Shown: positions 34,750 to 44,381, numbered from the stretch's first letter. The stretch is DNA of 64,000 nucleotides from Marinilabilia salmonicolor (GCF_003003035.1 NZ_PVTS01000018.1:1-64000); one strand, 5' to 3'. Numbers and translations are program-made. The notes: generated by a model not told the origin, from the letters alone.

Positions 34750-36684
34750 ATGAGCATCCGGGATGAATTAAACCAGGCTCAACATAAGATTGCCCGGCTT
34801 GAAAAGCAACTTGCCGGGGTACAAGCCAGGGAATATGATCTTCTGAATATCATCAGTAAACTAGACAGTCATATTTATCGAATTATCAAGGAAAGCGGTG
34901 AGTATTATCCCCGGTTCAGTGAGGGAGGGATTGCCCGAAAATACAATTTTCAGACTCACCAGCTTGGAGGAAAATCCCTGAGATCATTGCTGGGAGATGT
35001 TGCTTATTTTCAGTTAAAGCCACATTATGATGAAGCATTTAACGGTGACCCAACGGAATACAGGGGGTTTTTACATGATAATCGTTATTATTCTGTAAAG
35101 TTGGTGCCTTCGAAAGAAAATGATGCTGGAGAGGTGATTGAGGTGGTGGGGATTACACAGGATATTACCGAGATACACAAATCAGAGGAAGAGGTTCAGA
35201 AGGTGTCTGATGTTTTGAACCGAATTATTGAGCATAACCCTTATAGTATTCAGATCCTGGATAATGAAGGGTATCATATTCGATCCAATAAAGCCTTTAT
35301 GGATCTTTTTAAGACAGAACCGGACAAAGGATGGTCGATTCTGAAGGATGCCCAGATTAGAGGTGGTGGATTGCAGGAACAACTCTCAAAGGTTTTTAAT
35401 GGTAAGGTGATTCAGACTCCTCCTATTTGGTACAATGCACACCTGGTGGATAATAGATATCCTGATAATCCCAGATGTATTGGTTCAGTAATGTTTCCGG
35501 TTTTCCTTTCCGACGGTAATCTTGAATATATTGTGTTGATGCATGAAGATATTACCCACCGGATAAATGCAGAGGAAAGCCTGATGAAAAACAGTGAGCG
35601 GATGCGGCATATGCTCTCTTCCAATCCGGCTGTTATTTATACTTCCGAAGCTAATTCTCCGTTTCAATGGACTTTTATTAGCGAAAATGTCACTTCACTT
35701 ACAGGATTTCAGCCTTCCGATTTTTTGCAAAATGACAGTTTTTGGACAGATCATTTGCATCCGGATGATCAGGAAAAGGCGATTCCATTATTGGAGAAGT
35801 GTATTGAAAAGGGACATTGTGTGACGGAATATAGGTTTCGTTGCAAGAATGGAAACTATATCTGGATGCTGGACGAGACCCGGCTCATTTATGATAAGGA
35901 AGGTCAGCCTGTTGAGATGATTGGTTACTGGGTAGATATTACCAACCGGAAAAAAGCAGATCAGGAGTTGTTGCTGGCCAAAGAAAAGGCTGAAGAATCT
36001 GATCGTCTGAAGTCAGCTTTTCTGGCCAACATGAGTCATGAAATCAGAACACCTATGAACGGTATCCTGGGATTTGCCGATTTGTTGAAAGATCCGCATC
36101 TGACGGGTGAGGAGAAAGAAGAATATGTCGGAATTATTCGAAAAAGCGGACACCGGTTAATGGGAATTATCAATGACCTGATCAATATTTCTAAAATTGA
36201 ATCGGGCCAGATGGAATTGAAACCTGAGCCTGTGAACATCAATCAGCAGATGACTTATTTGTATAAATTCTTTTTGGTAGAGGCTAAAGGAAAGAATCTG
36301 CAATTCGAAAAATATTGTCCCATGGATGATTCTGAAGTTTTTGTAACCACCGATAAGGAAAAATTGTATGCCATTCTGACCAATATGATCAAGAACTCTA
36401 TTAAGTTTACCCATCAGGGAGGCATTAAATTTGGCTATCAAAAGAAAGGTCAATTTTTTGAGTTTTTTGTGTGTGATACAGGTATCGGAATCAGCAAGGA
36501 GAATCAGCAGGCTGTACTGGAGCGCTTTATACAGGTTGATTCCGGGTATTCAAGCGGTTATGAAGGGGCCGGATTGGGTTTGTCTATTTCAAAGGCCTAT
36601 ATCGATATGCTCGGAGGCAAAATAAGAATTGAATCAGAATTGAGTAAAGGCAGTACTTTTTTCTTTACGATTCCTGCCCGGTGA
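34750..36684 (+). CDS. PAS-domain sensor histidine kinase
   Basis: This 644-residue soluble kinase has no transmembrane segment. Domains: a coiled coil (about 1-40), three PAS modules (about 45-140, 145-260 and 285-405; the third is a PAS_3 type with NPAVIYTSEANSPFQWTFIS and a PAC motif YWVDITNRKKADQEL), HisKA with FLANMSHEIRTPMNGILGF and phospho-accepting His430, and HATPase (NMIKNSIKFTHQGG N-box, DTGIGISKENQ, GAGLGLSISKAYIDMLGG). There is no receiver domain and no response regulator adjacent, so its partner is unlinked. The signal is presumably cytosolic (redox, ligand or light) through the PAS domains. Confidence 0.9.
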   Translation: MSIRDELNQAQHKIARLEKQLAGVQAREYDLLNIISKLDSHIYRIIKESGEYYPRFSEGGIARKYNFQTHQLGGKSLRSLLGDVAYFQLKPHYDEAFNGDPTEYRGFLHDNRYYSVKLVPSKENDAGEVIEVVGITQDITEIHKSEEEVQKVSDVLNRIIEHNPYSIQILDNEGYHIRSNKAFMDLFKTEPDKGWSILKDAQIRGGGLQEQLSKVFNGKVIQTPPIWYNAHLVDNRYPDNPRCIGSVMFPVFLSDGNLEYIVLMHEDITHRINAEESLMKNSERMRHMLSSNPAVIYTSEANSPFQWTFISENVTSLTGFQPSDFLQNDSFWTDHLHPDDQEKAIPLLEKCIEKGHCVTEYRFRCKNGNYIWMLDETRLIYDKEGQPVEMIGYWVDITNRKKADQELLLAKEKAEESDRLKSAFLANMSHEIRTPMNGILGFADLLKDPHLTGEEKEEYVGIIRKSGHRLMGIINDLINISKIESGQMELKPEPVNINQQMTYLYKFFLVEAKGKNLQFEKYCPMDDSEVFVTTDKEKLYAILTNMIKNSIKFTHQGGIKFGYQKKGQFFEFFVCDTGIGISKENQQAVLERFIQVDSGYSSGYEGAGLGLSISKAYIDMLGGKIRIESELSKGSTFFFTIPAR

Positions 36685-36776
36685 CAGAAAAAATGAAAAA
36701 AAAGGTAGGGTAAAATCTTTTTCATGCGGTATCTCTATAAAAGCTATTGTTAAAAACCGATTTTAAAATTAAAGCC

Positions 36777-37715
36777 ATGAAAAAGTTATTATTTAGCTTG
36801 ATGCTGGGATCCGCGATGATTTTTACGGGTTGTAATGAGGATGATGAGATCATCCCGGCCAGTGATTTTGTAACACCTGATTTTTCAATGACAGTTGAGT
36901 CAGTGATTACTACTGATGTTGCCATTCAGGACGCTATCGAATCAGTAGATTATGAAGTGGATCTTTTTTCCGGAACTGCTGCTACTCTGGAAGGACTGAG
37001 TGCGGATGCCGGAACAAGTGCTGATTTGAAATCAGGAACCGGAGATCAATACCGGAATCGCTACAGATTGGGCGAAGCTCCTGATGTGAATGTTGATCAG
37101 AATGATGGTGATTTTCCGAAAACCATAACACTGGATTATGGCGAGGAAACAGAACTGGAAAACGGAAGAATTATCAGCGGGTTGGTGGAGATTGTTATCT
37201 CTGCTCCAATGAACACTGAAGGTGCAACTCGTACCGTGACATTTACCAGTTTCAGCGTTGATTCATTGGTGATTAACGGAACCATTACCAAAGAGCTTGT
37301 TAGTCTTGATGACGGCCGTGTAGTACATATTGTACGTGATCTTGTGGTGACTTTGCCCGACGGAACTGAGGTTGAATGTTATGCAGATCTTGAGCGTACC
37401 TGGAATCAGGGGATGGGTACTCCCTTTAATTTTGGTGATGATCAAATGAGTATCACCGGATTTGCCAACTGCCAGGATTCTGATGGCAATGAATACCGTC
37501 GTGAAATCCGTCAGGCATTGCAGCTCAGGGGCGATTGTCGCTATATTGCAGAGGGTGAAGTGATGTATTCTGCAAATGGCCTGGCTTTTGGTTCTCTGAA
37601 TTATGGTGATGGTACCTGTGACAATACCTGTGAAATGACAGCTTCCAGAGAGCAAAAGCGATTTGCCGTCGGTAAACGTGTCAGGGAACAAGCCGGGAAA
37701 GGTGGTCAGAATTAG
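36777..37715 (+). CDS. Putative lipoprotein of the sigma/anti-sigma locus
   Basis: This 312-residue protein has a lipoprotein signal (MKKLLFSLMLGSAMIFTGC, Cys19), then an acidic N-terminal half and a beta-rich middle (ELENGRIISGLVEIVISAPM, VTFTSFSVDSLVINGTITKE). The Cys-containing C-terminus (GDGTCDNTCEMTASREQKRF) is reminiscent of a metal or disulfide site. I recognise no named domain. It ends 31 bp before the ECF sigma gene and probably shares its transcript, so it may be an accessory or target of that signalling system. Confidence 0.6.
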   Translation: MKKLLFSLMLGSAMIFTGCNEDDEIIPASDFVTPDFSMTVESVITTDVAIQDAIESVDYEVDLFSGTAATLEGLSADAGTSADLKSGTGDQYRNRYRLGEAPDVNVDQNDGDFPKTITLDYGEETELENGRIISGLVEIVISAPMNTEGATRTVTFTSFSVDSLVINGTITKELVSLDDGRVVHIVRDLVVTLPDGTEVECYADLERTWNQGMGTPFNFGDDQMSITGFANCQDSDGNEYRREIRQALQLRGDCRYIAEGEVMYSANGLAFGSLNYGDGTCDNTCEMTASREQKRFAVGKRVREQAGKGGQN

Positions 37716-37746
37716 TTAGTACAATAATGTAAATTTAATTCCGGGT

Positions 37747-38232
37747 GTGACACGAGAAGATTTTAAATCCTTGTTTGATGCGAATTTCAATGGACTGCGC
37801 AATTATCTTTATTACCGGTCGGGAGACAAAGAGCTCGCCACCGATATTGCTCAGGAGTGTTTTCTCCGCATCTGGGAAAAACAGCCAAAAGGAGACCCTG
37901 CCAAATTAAAGGGTCTCCTCTTTAAAATAGGACACGATATTTTTATTAGTGAGTACCGACACGCTCAGACTGTTGCCAATTTTGCTTTTCAAAACAATGA
38001 CCATCGGGAGGAGTCAGATTCCCCACAGGACGAATTACAATACCAGGAACTGGAAGCAAAATATCAGCGGGCCTTGCAATCAATGTCAGATAAGTTGAGG
38101 GTGGTTTTCCTTATGAGTCGCGAAGAGGAACTTAAGAACCGTGAAATAGCAGAGCGACTTGGGGTTAGTGTCAAAGCAGTGGAGAAAAGGATGACCAAGG
38201 CGCTTAAGTTTCTAAAGGAGACTCTTTTATGA
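37747..38232 (+). CDS. ECF RNA polymerase sigma factor (FecI-like)
   Basis: This 161-residue sigma-70 family protein has region 2 (FDANFNGLRNYLYYRSGDKE, ATDIAQECFLRIWEK) and region 4 (KLRVVFLMSREEELKNREIA, ERLGVSVKAVEKRMTKALKF). It starts with GTG. Next come a FecR anti-sigma gene 32 bp downstream and an STN-bearing TonB receptor, the layout of transenvelope signalling in Bacteroidota: ligand at the receptor, signal through FecR, release of sigma and induction of the operon. Confidence 0.92.
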   Translation: MTREDFKSLFDANFNGLRNYLYYRSGDKELATDIAQECFLRIWEKQPKGDPAKLKGLLFKIGHDIFISEYRHAQTVANFAFQNNDHREESDSPQDELQYQELEAKYQRALQSMSDKLRVVFLMSREEELKNREIAERLGVSVKAVEKRMTKALKFLKETLL

Positions 38233-38264
38233 TTTTTCTACTGATGGATTTTTAAAATAAAGAG

Positions 38265-39128
38265 ATGCAAAAGCATAACTTACATAAAAGCTCTGAAAAA
38301 TCCGACAGATTCAACGATCTTCCCGGACTGGATCTATCCTACGAAAGATCTGCGGATAAGGTTTGGAGCGAATTGTCCCAAGTTATCCAATCGGATAGAA
38401 CAATCACTCCGGAGCCGGTATCTTCCCCTTTTTTACAGCAAATCTGGTGGGTTGCTGCTGTTATTTTGGTACTGCTTGGATCCGGAATGTTTATGAAATT
38501 GTACACTACTGATGTTGTTGCTACGTATGGAGAACATATTACCGCAAAGCTGCCGGATGGTTCCTCTGTGGAATTAAATGCCGGTTCCCGGGTTAGTTAT
38601 CAGCCCTATTGGTGGTTTATGAACCGTGAGGTGGAGATGACAGGAGAGGTTTTCTTTGACGTAAGAGAAGGGAGAAAATTTAGTGTGAAATCTTCTTACG
38701 GAACAACTTCTGTGCTGGGAACAACTTTTAATATTTATGCCCGGAATGACGATTATCAGGTGACCTGTTATTCGGGTAAAGTGCGGGTGGAGGCCTCCAA
38801 AAGCGGACATTTATTGGAAATAACGCAGCTGGAGCAGGCAACCCTCACAAATGAGGGCGGTTTGCGCCTATCGGTTTTAAAGAACAGGGAAGAAGTGGTT
38901 TCGTGGAGAAATGAGATGTTTATGTTTACTGCCACGCCTATAGAAAAAGTATTTGGTGAAATAGAGCGTCAGTATGCAGTTGAGATTAAGCTCGATGACC
39001 TTCCGGATTATCTTTATTCAGGAAATTTCTCACGTAAGGAGTCTATCGACCGGGTGTTGAAAATGGTTTGTCGCCCTTATGGATTGATATATCAGAAAAC
39101 AGATAATGGATATCGAATAACTGAATGA
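38265..39128 (+). CDS. FecR-family anti-sigma factor
   Basis: This 287-residue protein has a cytoplasmic N-terminal segment (about 1-58), one transmembrane helix (about 60-79, IWWVAAVILVLLGSGMFMKL) and a periplasmic FecR domain (TAKLPDGSSVELNAGSRVSY, EVEMTGEVFFDVREGRKFSV, YSGKVRVEAS). A C-terminal DUF4974-like/STN-binding part is also visible (ATPIEKVFGEIERQYAVEIK). It should hold the ECF sigma inactive at the membrane until the outer-membrane receptor signals. It lies between the sigma and receptor genes. Confidence 0.92.
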   Translation: MQKHNLHKSSEKSDRFNDLPGLDLSYERSADKVWSELSQVIQSDRTITPEPVSSPFLQQIWWVAAVILVLLGSGMFMKLYTTDVVATYGEHITAKLPDGSSVELNAGSRVSYQPYWWFMNREVEMTGEVFFDVREGRKFSVKSSYGTTSVLGTTFNIYARNDDYQVTCYSGKVRVEASKSGHLLEITQLEQATLTNEGGLRLSVLKNREEVVSWRNEMFMFTATPIEKVFGEIERQYAVEIKLDDLPDYLYSGNFSRKESIDRVLKMVCRPYGLIYQKTDNGYRITE

Positions 39129-39154
39129 CTAAAAATTTATAGACGGACTCTAAA

Positions 39155-41638
39155 ATGCCGGTTAAAAGAGGGTTGTTGATTCTTTTATTAATGTTTTACC
39201 TTGGCTTGTCTCAACTTCAGGGGCAGGAATACAGGGTTGAGTTCACGGAAAAACCGCTGAACAGGGCTCTTATTGAACTTCGTCAGCAATATTCGCTTCG
39301 TTTTTCCTTTGATGACCGTAATTTGTCTGCGTATTTTATTTCTGTATCCGGAACTTTTTCTTCGGTGGATAAATTGCTGAATGCTCTGTTGGCCGGGTTA
39401 CCGCTTCAGTGGGAGTTAATGGGGAATGTGTATGTTATCTTTCAGGGGGCTAAGGGTATTCAGCCTTCCCGGTTTTTAATTGCAGGCCAGGTGCTTGAAA
39501 AAGGAACAGGTGAGCCCCTGGCTTTTTCACATATTCAGATTGGCGATCATAGTCTTGTCACCGATGTTAAAGGATCTTTTAGTTTTGTTTCCGATGAGGA
39601 TTCGGTTTTTAGTATGAAAGCATCCCACCTGGGATGTTTTGTCGTTGATATACTTCTGGCACCGGGGAGCAATCACAAAATTTTTTTGACACCCTTTTCT
39701 TACGATTTGCCTGAGGTAATTGTCAGGGACAATATTGTTGCCCGGTCGGTTCAGGTGGGTGAGCGTCCCGGACTCATCAGCCTGAATACCTATATTGCTG
39801 ATTACTTGCCCGGGAATGGCGACAATTCCGTTTTTAACCTGTTGCGTCTTCAGCCCGGAGTTGTAGCTGCCGGAGAGCAGGCCGGTGATCTGATAATCTG
39901 GGGTAGTTACGAGGGCACCAGCCGGGTTAAGTTTGATGGAATGACCATTTGGGGGCTGAAAAATTTTAACGACAACATCAGTGCCATCAACCCTTTTATG
40001 ACAAAGAGTGTGGAGGTTTTAAAGGGAGGTTTTGATGCTTCTTTTGATGATGTAGCAGGTGGATTGGTAAATATTGCAGGAAAAACCGGCAAGAGGCAAC
40101 GGGCTGGTTTTCATTTTTTTATCAACAACGAGACTTTGAATGGAATGGTGGAAACACCTTTGTCTGAAAAATCATCTTTAACGTTGGCATATCGGCAAAC
40201 GTATTATGATTTGTTTGATGCAGAGGATGTTGATAACAGTGACCTGGAATATCGAATAGCGGTAAAACCTGATTATCGTTTTCGTGATTTTAATGCCAAA
40301 TATGCTTCTCATCAGGATGACGGAAGCTTGTTCTACATCAGTCTTTTGGGTGGAGATGACGATTTTTCTTACACGGCAGAGCAGGAGCGACAGCGAAATA
40401 CCATATATCAAAGCACTTCGGAGGAGAATCATCAAATAGGAGGAAGTGTGTATTGGGGCAAAAACCGAAAAAATGGCGACCATTTTCAGATCAAAGGCGC
40501 CTGGTCCGGCCTTTTTTCCACCTATGGTGTGGAGCGTAACATCTCCAATAACCGTTTCAATCGTCAGTTTTCCGGAATTGACAAGAATACTGAAACCAAT
40601 GTGGGAGAGGGGAACTTAAAATTTGATTATGGTTTTCAATTGCTGGATAATCAAAGAATCTCATTTGGACTTGAAGGCATAAGCAACACCTTGTCTATTC
40701 AAGAAGATTCTTCCAATCTCACAGTTCTGGATTCAGAGTACTCGGCAATGCGGATTGCCGGATTTGTAAAGGATAAAATACCGTTGCTGCCAAGGATTGT
40801 TTTTCAACCGGGACTCAGATACAATTATTCTTTTTATACCTCTTCAGGATATCCGGATCCCCGCCTGGAGCTGATTTATGAGTCCCAGGGAGCTTTTTCT
40901 GCCAGTGCTGCCTGGGGTGCATATCATCAGTTTATTGTTAAAAGTTCGCTGTATGATGAAACGGGAAACTTCAGATATGTATGGACTTTGGCTGATGGAG
41001 AGGATATTCCGGTTCTGGAGGCGCAACATTGGGTGATGGGGGCTTCCTGGAAAAGGAATGATTTCACAGCAAATGTTGATGCCTTTTACAAAACGGTGAA
41101 CGGTCTGACTCGTTATGTGCGCTTCAATCAGTCGGAAGAGAGTGTGTACAAAGGAGAAGGCTACAGTCTTGGAGTGGATGTGTTTTTGAAGAGAGATTTT
41201 AATGCGAATACCATTTGGATTTCCTACTCCCTTGCACAGGCAAAAGAACGGTTTTCTTATTTTGTGCAGGATGACTATCGCCGTGCCCCTCACGACCAGC
41301 GGCACGAGCTGAAAATTGCAGGGTTGATGAGGTTTTTTAAGCGCTTCCATTTTTCTGCTGCTTATGTTTATGGAAGCGGGTTCCCCTTGTATGCCAACTA
41401 TTTGAGTGAAGAATATACGGAACCCGATTATTCCCGTCTGGATGTGGCTTTGTTTTACCGGTTAATGCGAGGGAATGTTAAAGCACAGGCAGGTATTTCG
41501 TTGCTTAATGCACTTAATCACTACAATGTAAAGTACATTAGTTTTGAGCAGATTCCTCTTGACCAGCTATATACGGCATACATTGATGCTGAAGCGGTAA
41601 CCTTCACTCCCCTGTTGTTTCTGAAATTTGAGTTTTGA
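39155..41638 (+). CDS. TonB-dependent receptor with STN signalling domain
   Basis: This 827-residue outer-membrane protein has a signal peptide (about 1-23) and an STN domain (about 25-100; VEFTEKPLNRALIELRQQYS), which contacts the FecR anti-sigma. It also has a carboxypeptidase-regulatory-like domain (about 105-185), a plug (LLRLQPGVVAAGEQ... KSVEVLKGGFDASFDDVAGG) and a 22-strand barrel ending in ...LLFLKFEF. No SusD partner follows, so it is not a standard glycan utilisation pair and may import a siderophore, metal chelate or small molecule. It closes the lipoprotein-sigma-FecR-receptor cluster. Confidence 0.9.
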   Translation: MPVKRGLLILLLMFYLGLSQLQGQEYRVEFTEKPLNRALIELRQQYSLRFSFDDRNLSAYFISVSGTFSSVDKLLNALLAGLPLQWELMGNVYVIFQGAKGIQPSRFLIAGQVLEKGTGEPLAFSHIQIGDHSLVTDVKGSFSFVSDEDSVFSMKASHLGCFVVDILLAPGSNHKIFLTPFSYDLPEVIVRDNIVARSVQVGERPGLISLNTYIADYLPGNGDNSVFNLLRLQPGVVAAGEQAGDLIIWGSYEGTSRVKFDGMTIWGLKNFNDNISAINPFMTKSVEVLKGGFDASFDDVAGGLVNIAGKTGKRQRAGFHFFINNETLNGMVETPLSEKSSLTLAYRQTYYDLFDAEDVDNSDLEYRIAVKPDYRFRDFNAKYASHQDDGSLFYISLLGGDDDFSYTAEQERQRNTIYQSTSEENHQIGGSVYWGKNRKNGDHFQIKGAWSGLFSTYGVERNISNNRFNRQFSGIDKNTETNVGEGNLKFDYGFQLLDNQRISFGLEGISNTLSIQEDSSNLTVLDSEYSAMRIAGFVKDKIPLLPRIVFQPGLRYNYSFYTSSGYPDPRLELIYESQGAFSASAAWGAYHQFIVKSSLYDETGNFRYVWTLADGEDIPVLEAQHWVMGASWKRNDFTANVDAFYKTVNGLTRYVRFNQSEESVYKGEGYSLGVDVFLKRDFNANTIWISYSLAQAKERFSYFVQDDYRRAPHDQRHELKIAGLMRFFKRFHFSAAYVYGSGFPLYANYLSEEYTEPDYSRLDVALFYRLMRGNVKAQAGISLLNALNHYNVKYISFEQIPLDQLYTAYIDAEAVTFTPLLFLKFEF

Positions 41639-41724
41639 GAAAGGGGCAGAAATTTGTTTCCTGATGATGTTTCTGAGTTTATTTTATTGACTTTTTCTTC
41701 AAAAAGGGCTTAGCTTTAATTAGA

Positions 41725-42058
41725 AGTTTCTGTCCATAAAGTACCACTTGCGTCGTTACGCTTGCCGCCAAAATACTCATTTACGATTAGTAAACTCCGT
41801 TTTTGGCGGCTTCGCTAGCCTGGCAATTGGCACTTTCTGACCAGAAACAGCTCTAAAAACAGAAGTTGCTTAGTTTATGGACAAGCACTAAATAGAGTCT
41901 GTCTATAAACTAAGCAAAGTTTCTCAAGTTCGCTGTTTCTGTTCAGAAAGTTCCGTTTACAAGGCTTGCCATTAGCGGAAATGCGGAGTTTACTTGAGTA
42001 AATGAGCAATTTCCGCTAATGGCGTAACGCAGTAAACGGGACTTTATGGACAGAAACT
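41725..42058. repeat. MITE-like element with 18-bp terminal inverted repeats
   Basis: AGTTTCTGTCCATAAAGT at 41725-41742 is the exact complement of 42041-42058, enclosing 334 bp with no open frame. Internal palindromes include GCCATTAGCGGAAAT/ATTTCCGCTAATGGC, and TTGCTTAGTTTAT against ATAAACTAAGCAA. Partial or diverged copies lie at 590-722, 30891-30954 and 51533-51728. It ends 25 bp before the ATG of the ATP-grasp/S58 fusion gene, so that gene's promoter probably lies within it. Confidence 0.75.
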
Positions 42059-42083
42059 ATTTAAACTCAAAATGGCCTTTCTT

Positions 42084-44225
42084 ATGCGTATCACGATCGC
42101 CTACAATCTGCGCAGTGACGATTCAGAAGCTACTGCGGAGCTGATATCTGCCGAAGATATCGACCGGATTTACAAAACCATCAGCAGTCTGCAACACACC
42201 GTTACTGTTGTGGAAGTATCGGGTAAACCGAATGAGGTCATTGAACGGCTTCTGGATAGTGAACCGGAATTGATCTTTAATCTGGCCGAAGGAACCATCG
42301 GAAGTTCCCGGGAAGCTTTTTATCCCGGACTTTACGAACAAATGGGGGTGCCGTTTACCGGAGGAAATGCCTCGTTGCTGCACTTAAATCTGGATAAGCA
42401 TTTGGCAAAAACGGTCCTCGCTTCACGAGGAATTCGGGTTCCACAGGGTGTTTTGCTTACTCCAAAGGATAATATTCTTCCCGATGGACTTAATTATCCG
42501 CTTATCATTAAGCCAAATTCCGAAGGGTCAAGCATCGGTATTTCGCAGGATTCGGTGGTGGAGACCCCCGAGGCAGCTAAAAAACGCATCCGGGAGATGC
42601 TGAGCCATTATCCTGCAGGGTTAGTGGTGGAGGAGTTTATTACCGGACGTGAACTCAGTGTCCCGTTTCTTGAAAATTATCCCGGGAAGATTCTCGATAT
42701 TGTTGAGCATACCTTCGACCTGAGCAAAACAGGAGGGAAATACAACATTTACGATTATGGATTAAAGCAGGGAACTTCTGCCGCTGATTCCGTGCATGTT
42801 GTTTGTCCTGCCCGTATCAATGCTCAGGAAGAAAAGGCAGTTCTGGAAATGGCCCGGCAGGTATTTGATATCATGACCTGTCCCGACCTGGGGCGTGTGG
42901 ATATCCGTCTGCATTCCAATGGTCAGCCCTATTTTATAGAACTCAACCCATTGCCCAGCCTGCATCCCGATGCATCACTGATGATGGCAGCCGGCACCCG
43001 GGGATTGGAGTTCCGGGAAGTTATCCGGTTAATAATCCGGTCTGCTGCCCGACGGTACAGAATTCCTTTGCGTCAGCCCCGGAAAAGTGTGACAAGTGAT
43101 TACCGGTCAGGAGAACAAAGACCGACTGCCAGAGAATTGGGCATTCAGGTGGGGCGGTTACAACCCGGCATCCAAAATGCCATTACAGATGTGAAGGGGG
43201 TACGCGTGGGGCATTTTACACGTATTGAGGATAATGTTCAGCTTCCCGGGCAGATGGAAGCTACCAGTGTGCGAACCGGTGTCACTGCGATCCTGCCTGC
43301 CGGTCATGCTTATACAAATCGTTTGGTGGCAGGCGGCTTTATTCTTAATGGGGTGGGCGAAATGGCCGGATTGACACAGGTTATCGAAACCGGATGGCTC
43401 GAAACGCCTGTAATGCTTACCAATTCACATTCGGTGGGACGTGTACATGCCGGAGTAATCAATCAGATGATAAAGAAATATCCCAGCCTGGGAACCGAAA
43501 CGGATGTGGTTCTGCCGGTTGTAGGAGAAGCCGATGACTCATTTTTGAACGATGTACGGGTAGGGAGTTGCAGTGCTCAGGACGCCACAAGGGCCATGGA
43601 AGCAGCTACCGAGAAAGGTTGTCTGCAGGGGTCGGTGGGGGCCGGCGTGGGGATGACCAGCTTTGATTTTGCTGGGGGTATCGGAACGTCCTCTCGCATC
43701 ATTGATATGCCCGAAGGTGGTGGATTTACCGTGGGTGTATTGGTATTGTCCAATTTTGGGAAGATGCGGAATCTGACCATTGACGGGGCTGTAGTGGGAA
43801 AACAGCTGGACAGTGAATTTGATTATGCAGGCCGCCGCGAAATGTCTGAGGGTTCAGTGATTGTTGTGGTGGCCACCGATGTGCCGTTAATCAGCAGTCA
43901 GCTGAACCGCCTTTCCAAACGGGCTGCCCTGGGATTGGGGAGAACAGGTAGTTATGCAGCTTCAACCAGTGGGGAGATTATCGTGGCCTTCAGTACCGGA
44001 AACCGAAAGCCGCGACCATCGCCTTCAGGCAGTAATTTTATTACGCTGAAATGTATTTCGGATTATCACATCAATCTGGTATATGAAGCGGTGGTGGAAG
44101 CCACAGAAGAGGCAGTGCTCAATGCCATATTTTGTTCTGGCGGAATGAGCGGTCGCCTGCAGCGCTGGTGTCCTGCCATTCCCCACGATCGGGTACTCGA
44201 GATTCTGCATAAAGGAAATGGGTAA
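42084..44225 (+). CDS. ATP-grasp (D-Ala-D-Ala ligase-like) / DmpA S58 aminopeptidase fusion
   Basis: The protein has 713 residues from the ATG at 42084 (four codons inside the longest frame). Residues about 1-320 form an ATP-grasp ligase: YPLIIKPNSEGSSIGIS, LVVEEFITGRELSVPFLE, then VDIRLHSNGQPYFIELNPLP with the metal-binding Glu and Asn, as in D-Ala-D-Ala ligases. Residues about 346-713 form an S58 DmpA/BapA beta-aminopeptidase: NAITDVKGVRVGHFT, VRTGVTAILP, GGIGTSSR (about 531-538) and GSYAASTSGEIIVAFSTGN. Ser629 aligns, from memory, with the self-processing nucleophile (usually Gly/Asn-Ser; here Thr-Ser). Making and cutting a peptide bond in one chain is unusual. Substrate unknown; the HDAC-like neighbour may act on the same compound. 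Confidence 0.8.
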   Translation: MRITIAYNLRSDDSEATAELISAEDIDRIYKTISSLQHTVTVVEVSGKPNEVIERLLDSEPELIFNLAEGTIGSSREAFYPGLYEQMGVPFTGGNASLLHLNLDKHLAKTVLASRGIRVPQGVLLTPKDNILPDGLNYPLIIKPNSEGSSIGISQDSVVETPEAAKKRIREMLSHYPAGLVVEEFITGRELSVPFLENYPGKILDIVEHTFDLSKTGGKYNIYDYGLKQGTSAADSVHVVCPARINAQEEKAVLEMARQVFDIMTCPDLGRVDIRLHSNGQPYFIELNPLPSLHPDASLMMAAGTRGLEFREVIRLIIRSAARRYRIPLRQPRKSVTSDYRSGEQRPTARELGIQVGRLQPGIQNAITDVKGVRVGHFTRIEDNVQLPGQMEATSVRTGVTAILPAGHAYTNRLVAGGFILNGVGEMAGLTQVIETGWLETPVMLTNSHSVGRVHAGVINQMIKKYPSLGTETDVVLPVVGEADDSFLNDVRVGSCSAQDATRAMEAATEKGCLQGSVGAGVGMTSFDFAGGIGTSSRIIDMPEGGGFTVGVLVLSNFGKMRNLTIDGAVVGKQLDSEFDYAGRREMSEGSVIVVVATDVPLISSQLNRLSKRAALGLGRTGSYAASTSGEIIVAFSTGNRKPRPSPSGSNFITLKCISDYHINLVYEAVVEATEEAVLNAIFCSGGMSGRLQRWCPAIPHDRVLEILHKGNG

Positions 44226-44287
44226 ATCGGGCTAAATCAAGTAGAGGTGTTCAAAAATAGAATTTTTAGGATCGGTTGTTCTCTGAA

Positions 44288-44381
44288 CAGGTTTGGCGGA
44301 TTCTTTGGCAAGCAAAGCAGCTAAGTTGAGCGCCGATCAGATAATGGACACAGAATGGCGGATCGGAATCCGCCAAACCTG
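44288..44381. repeat. Inverted repeat with 16-bp arms
   Basis: CAGGTTTGGCGGATTC (44288-44303) is the exact complement of 44366-44381. The loop is about 62 bases and contains a further GGCGGATCGGAATCCGCC palindrome. No reading frame or poly-T is present. Confidence 0.65.
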
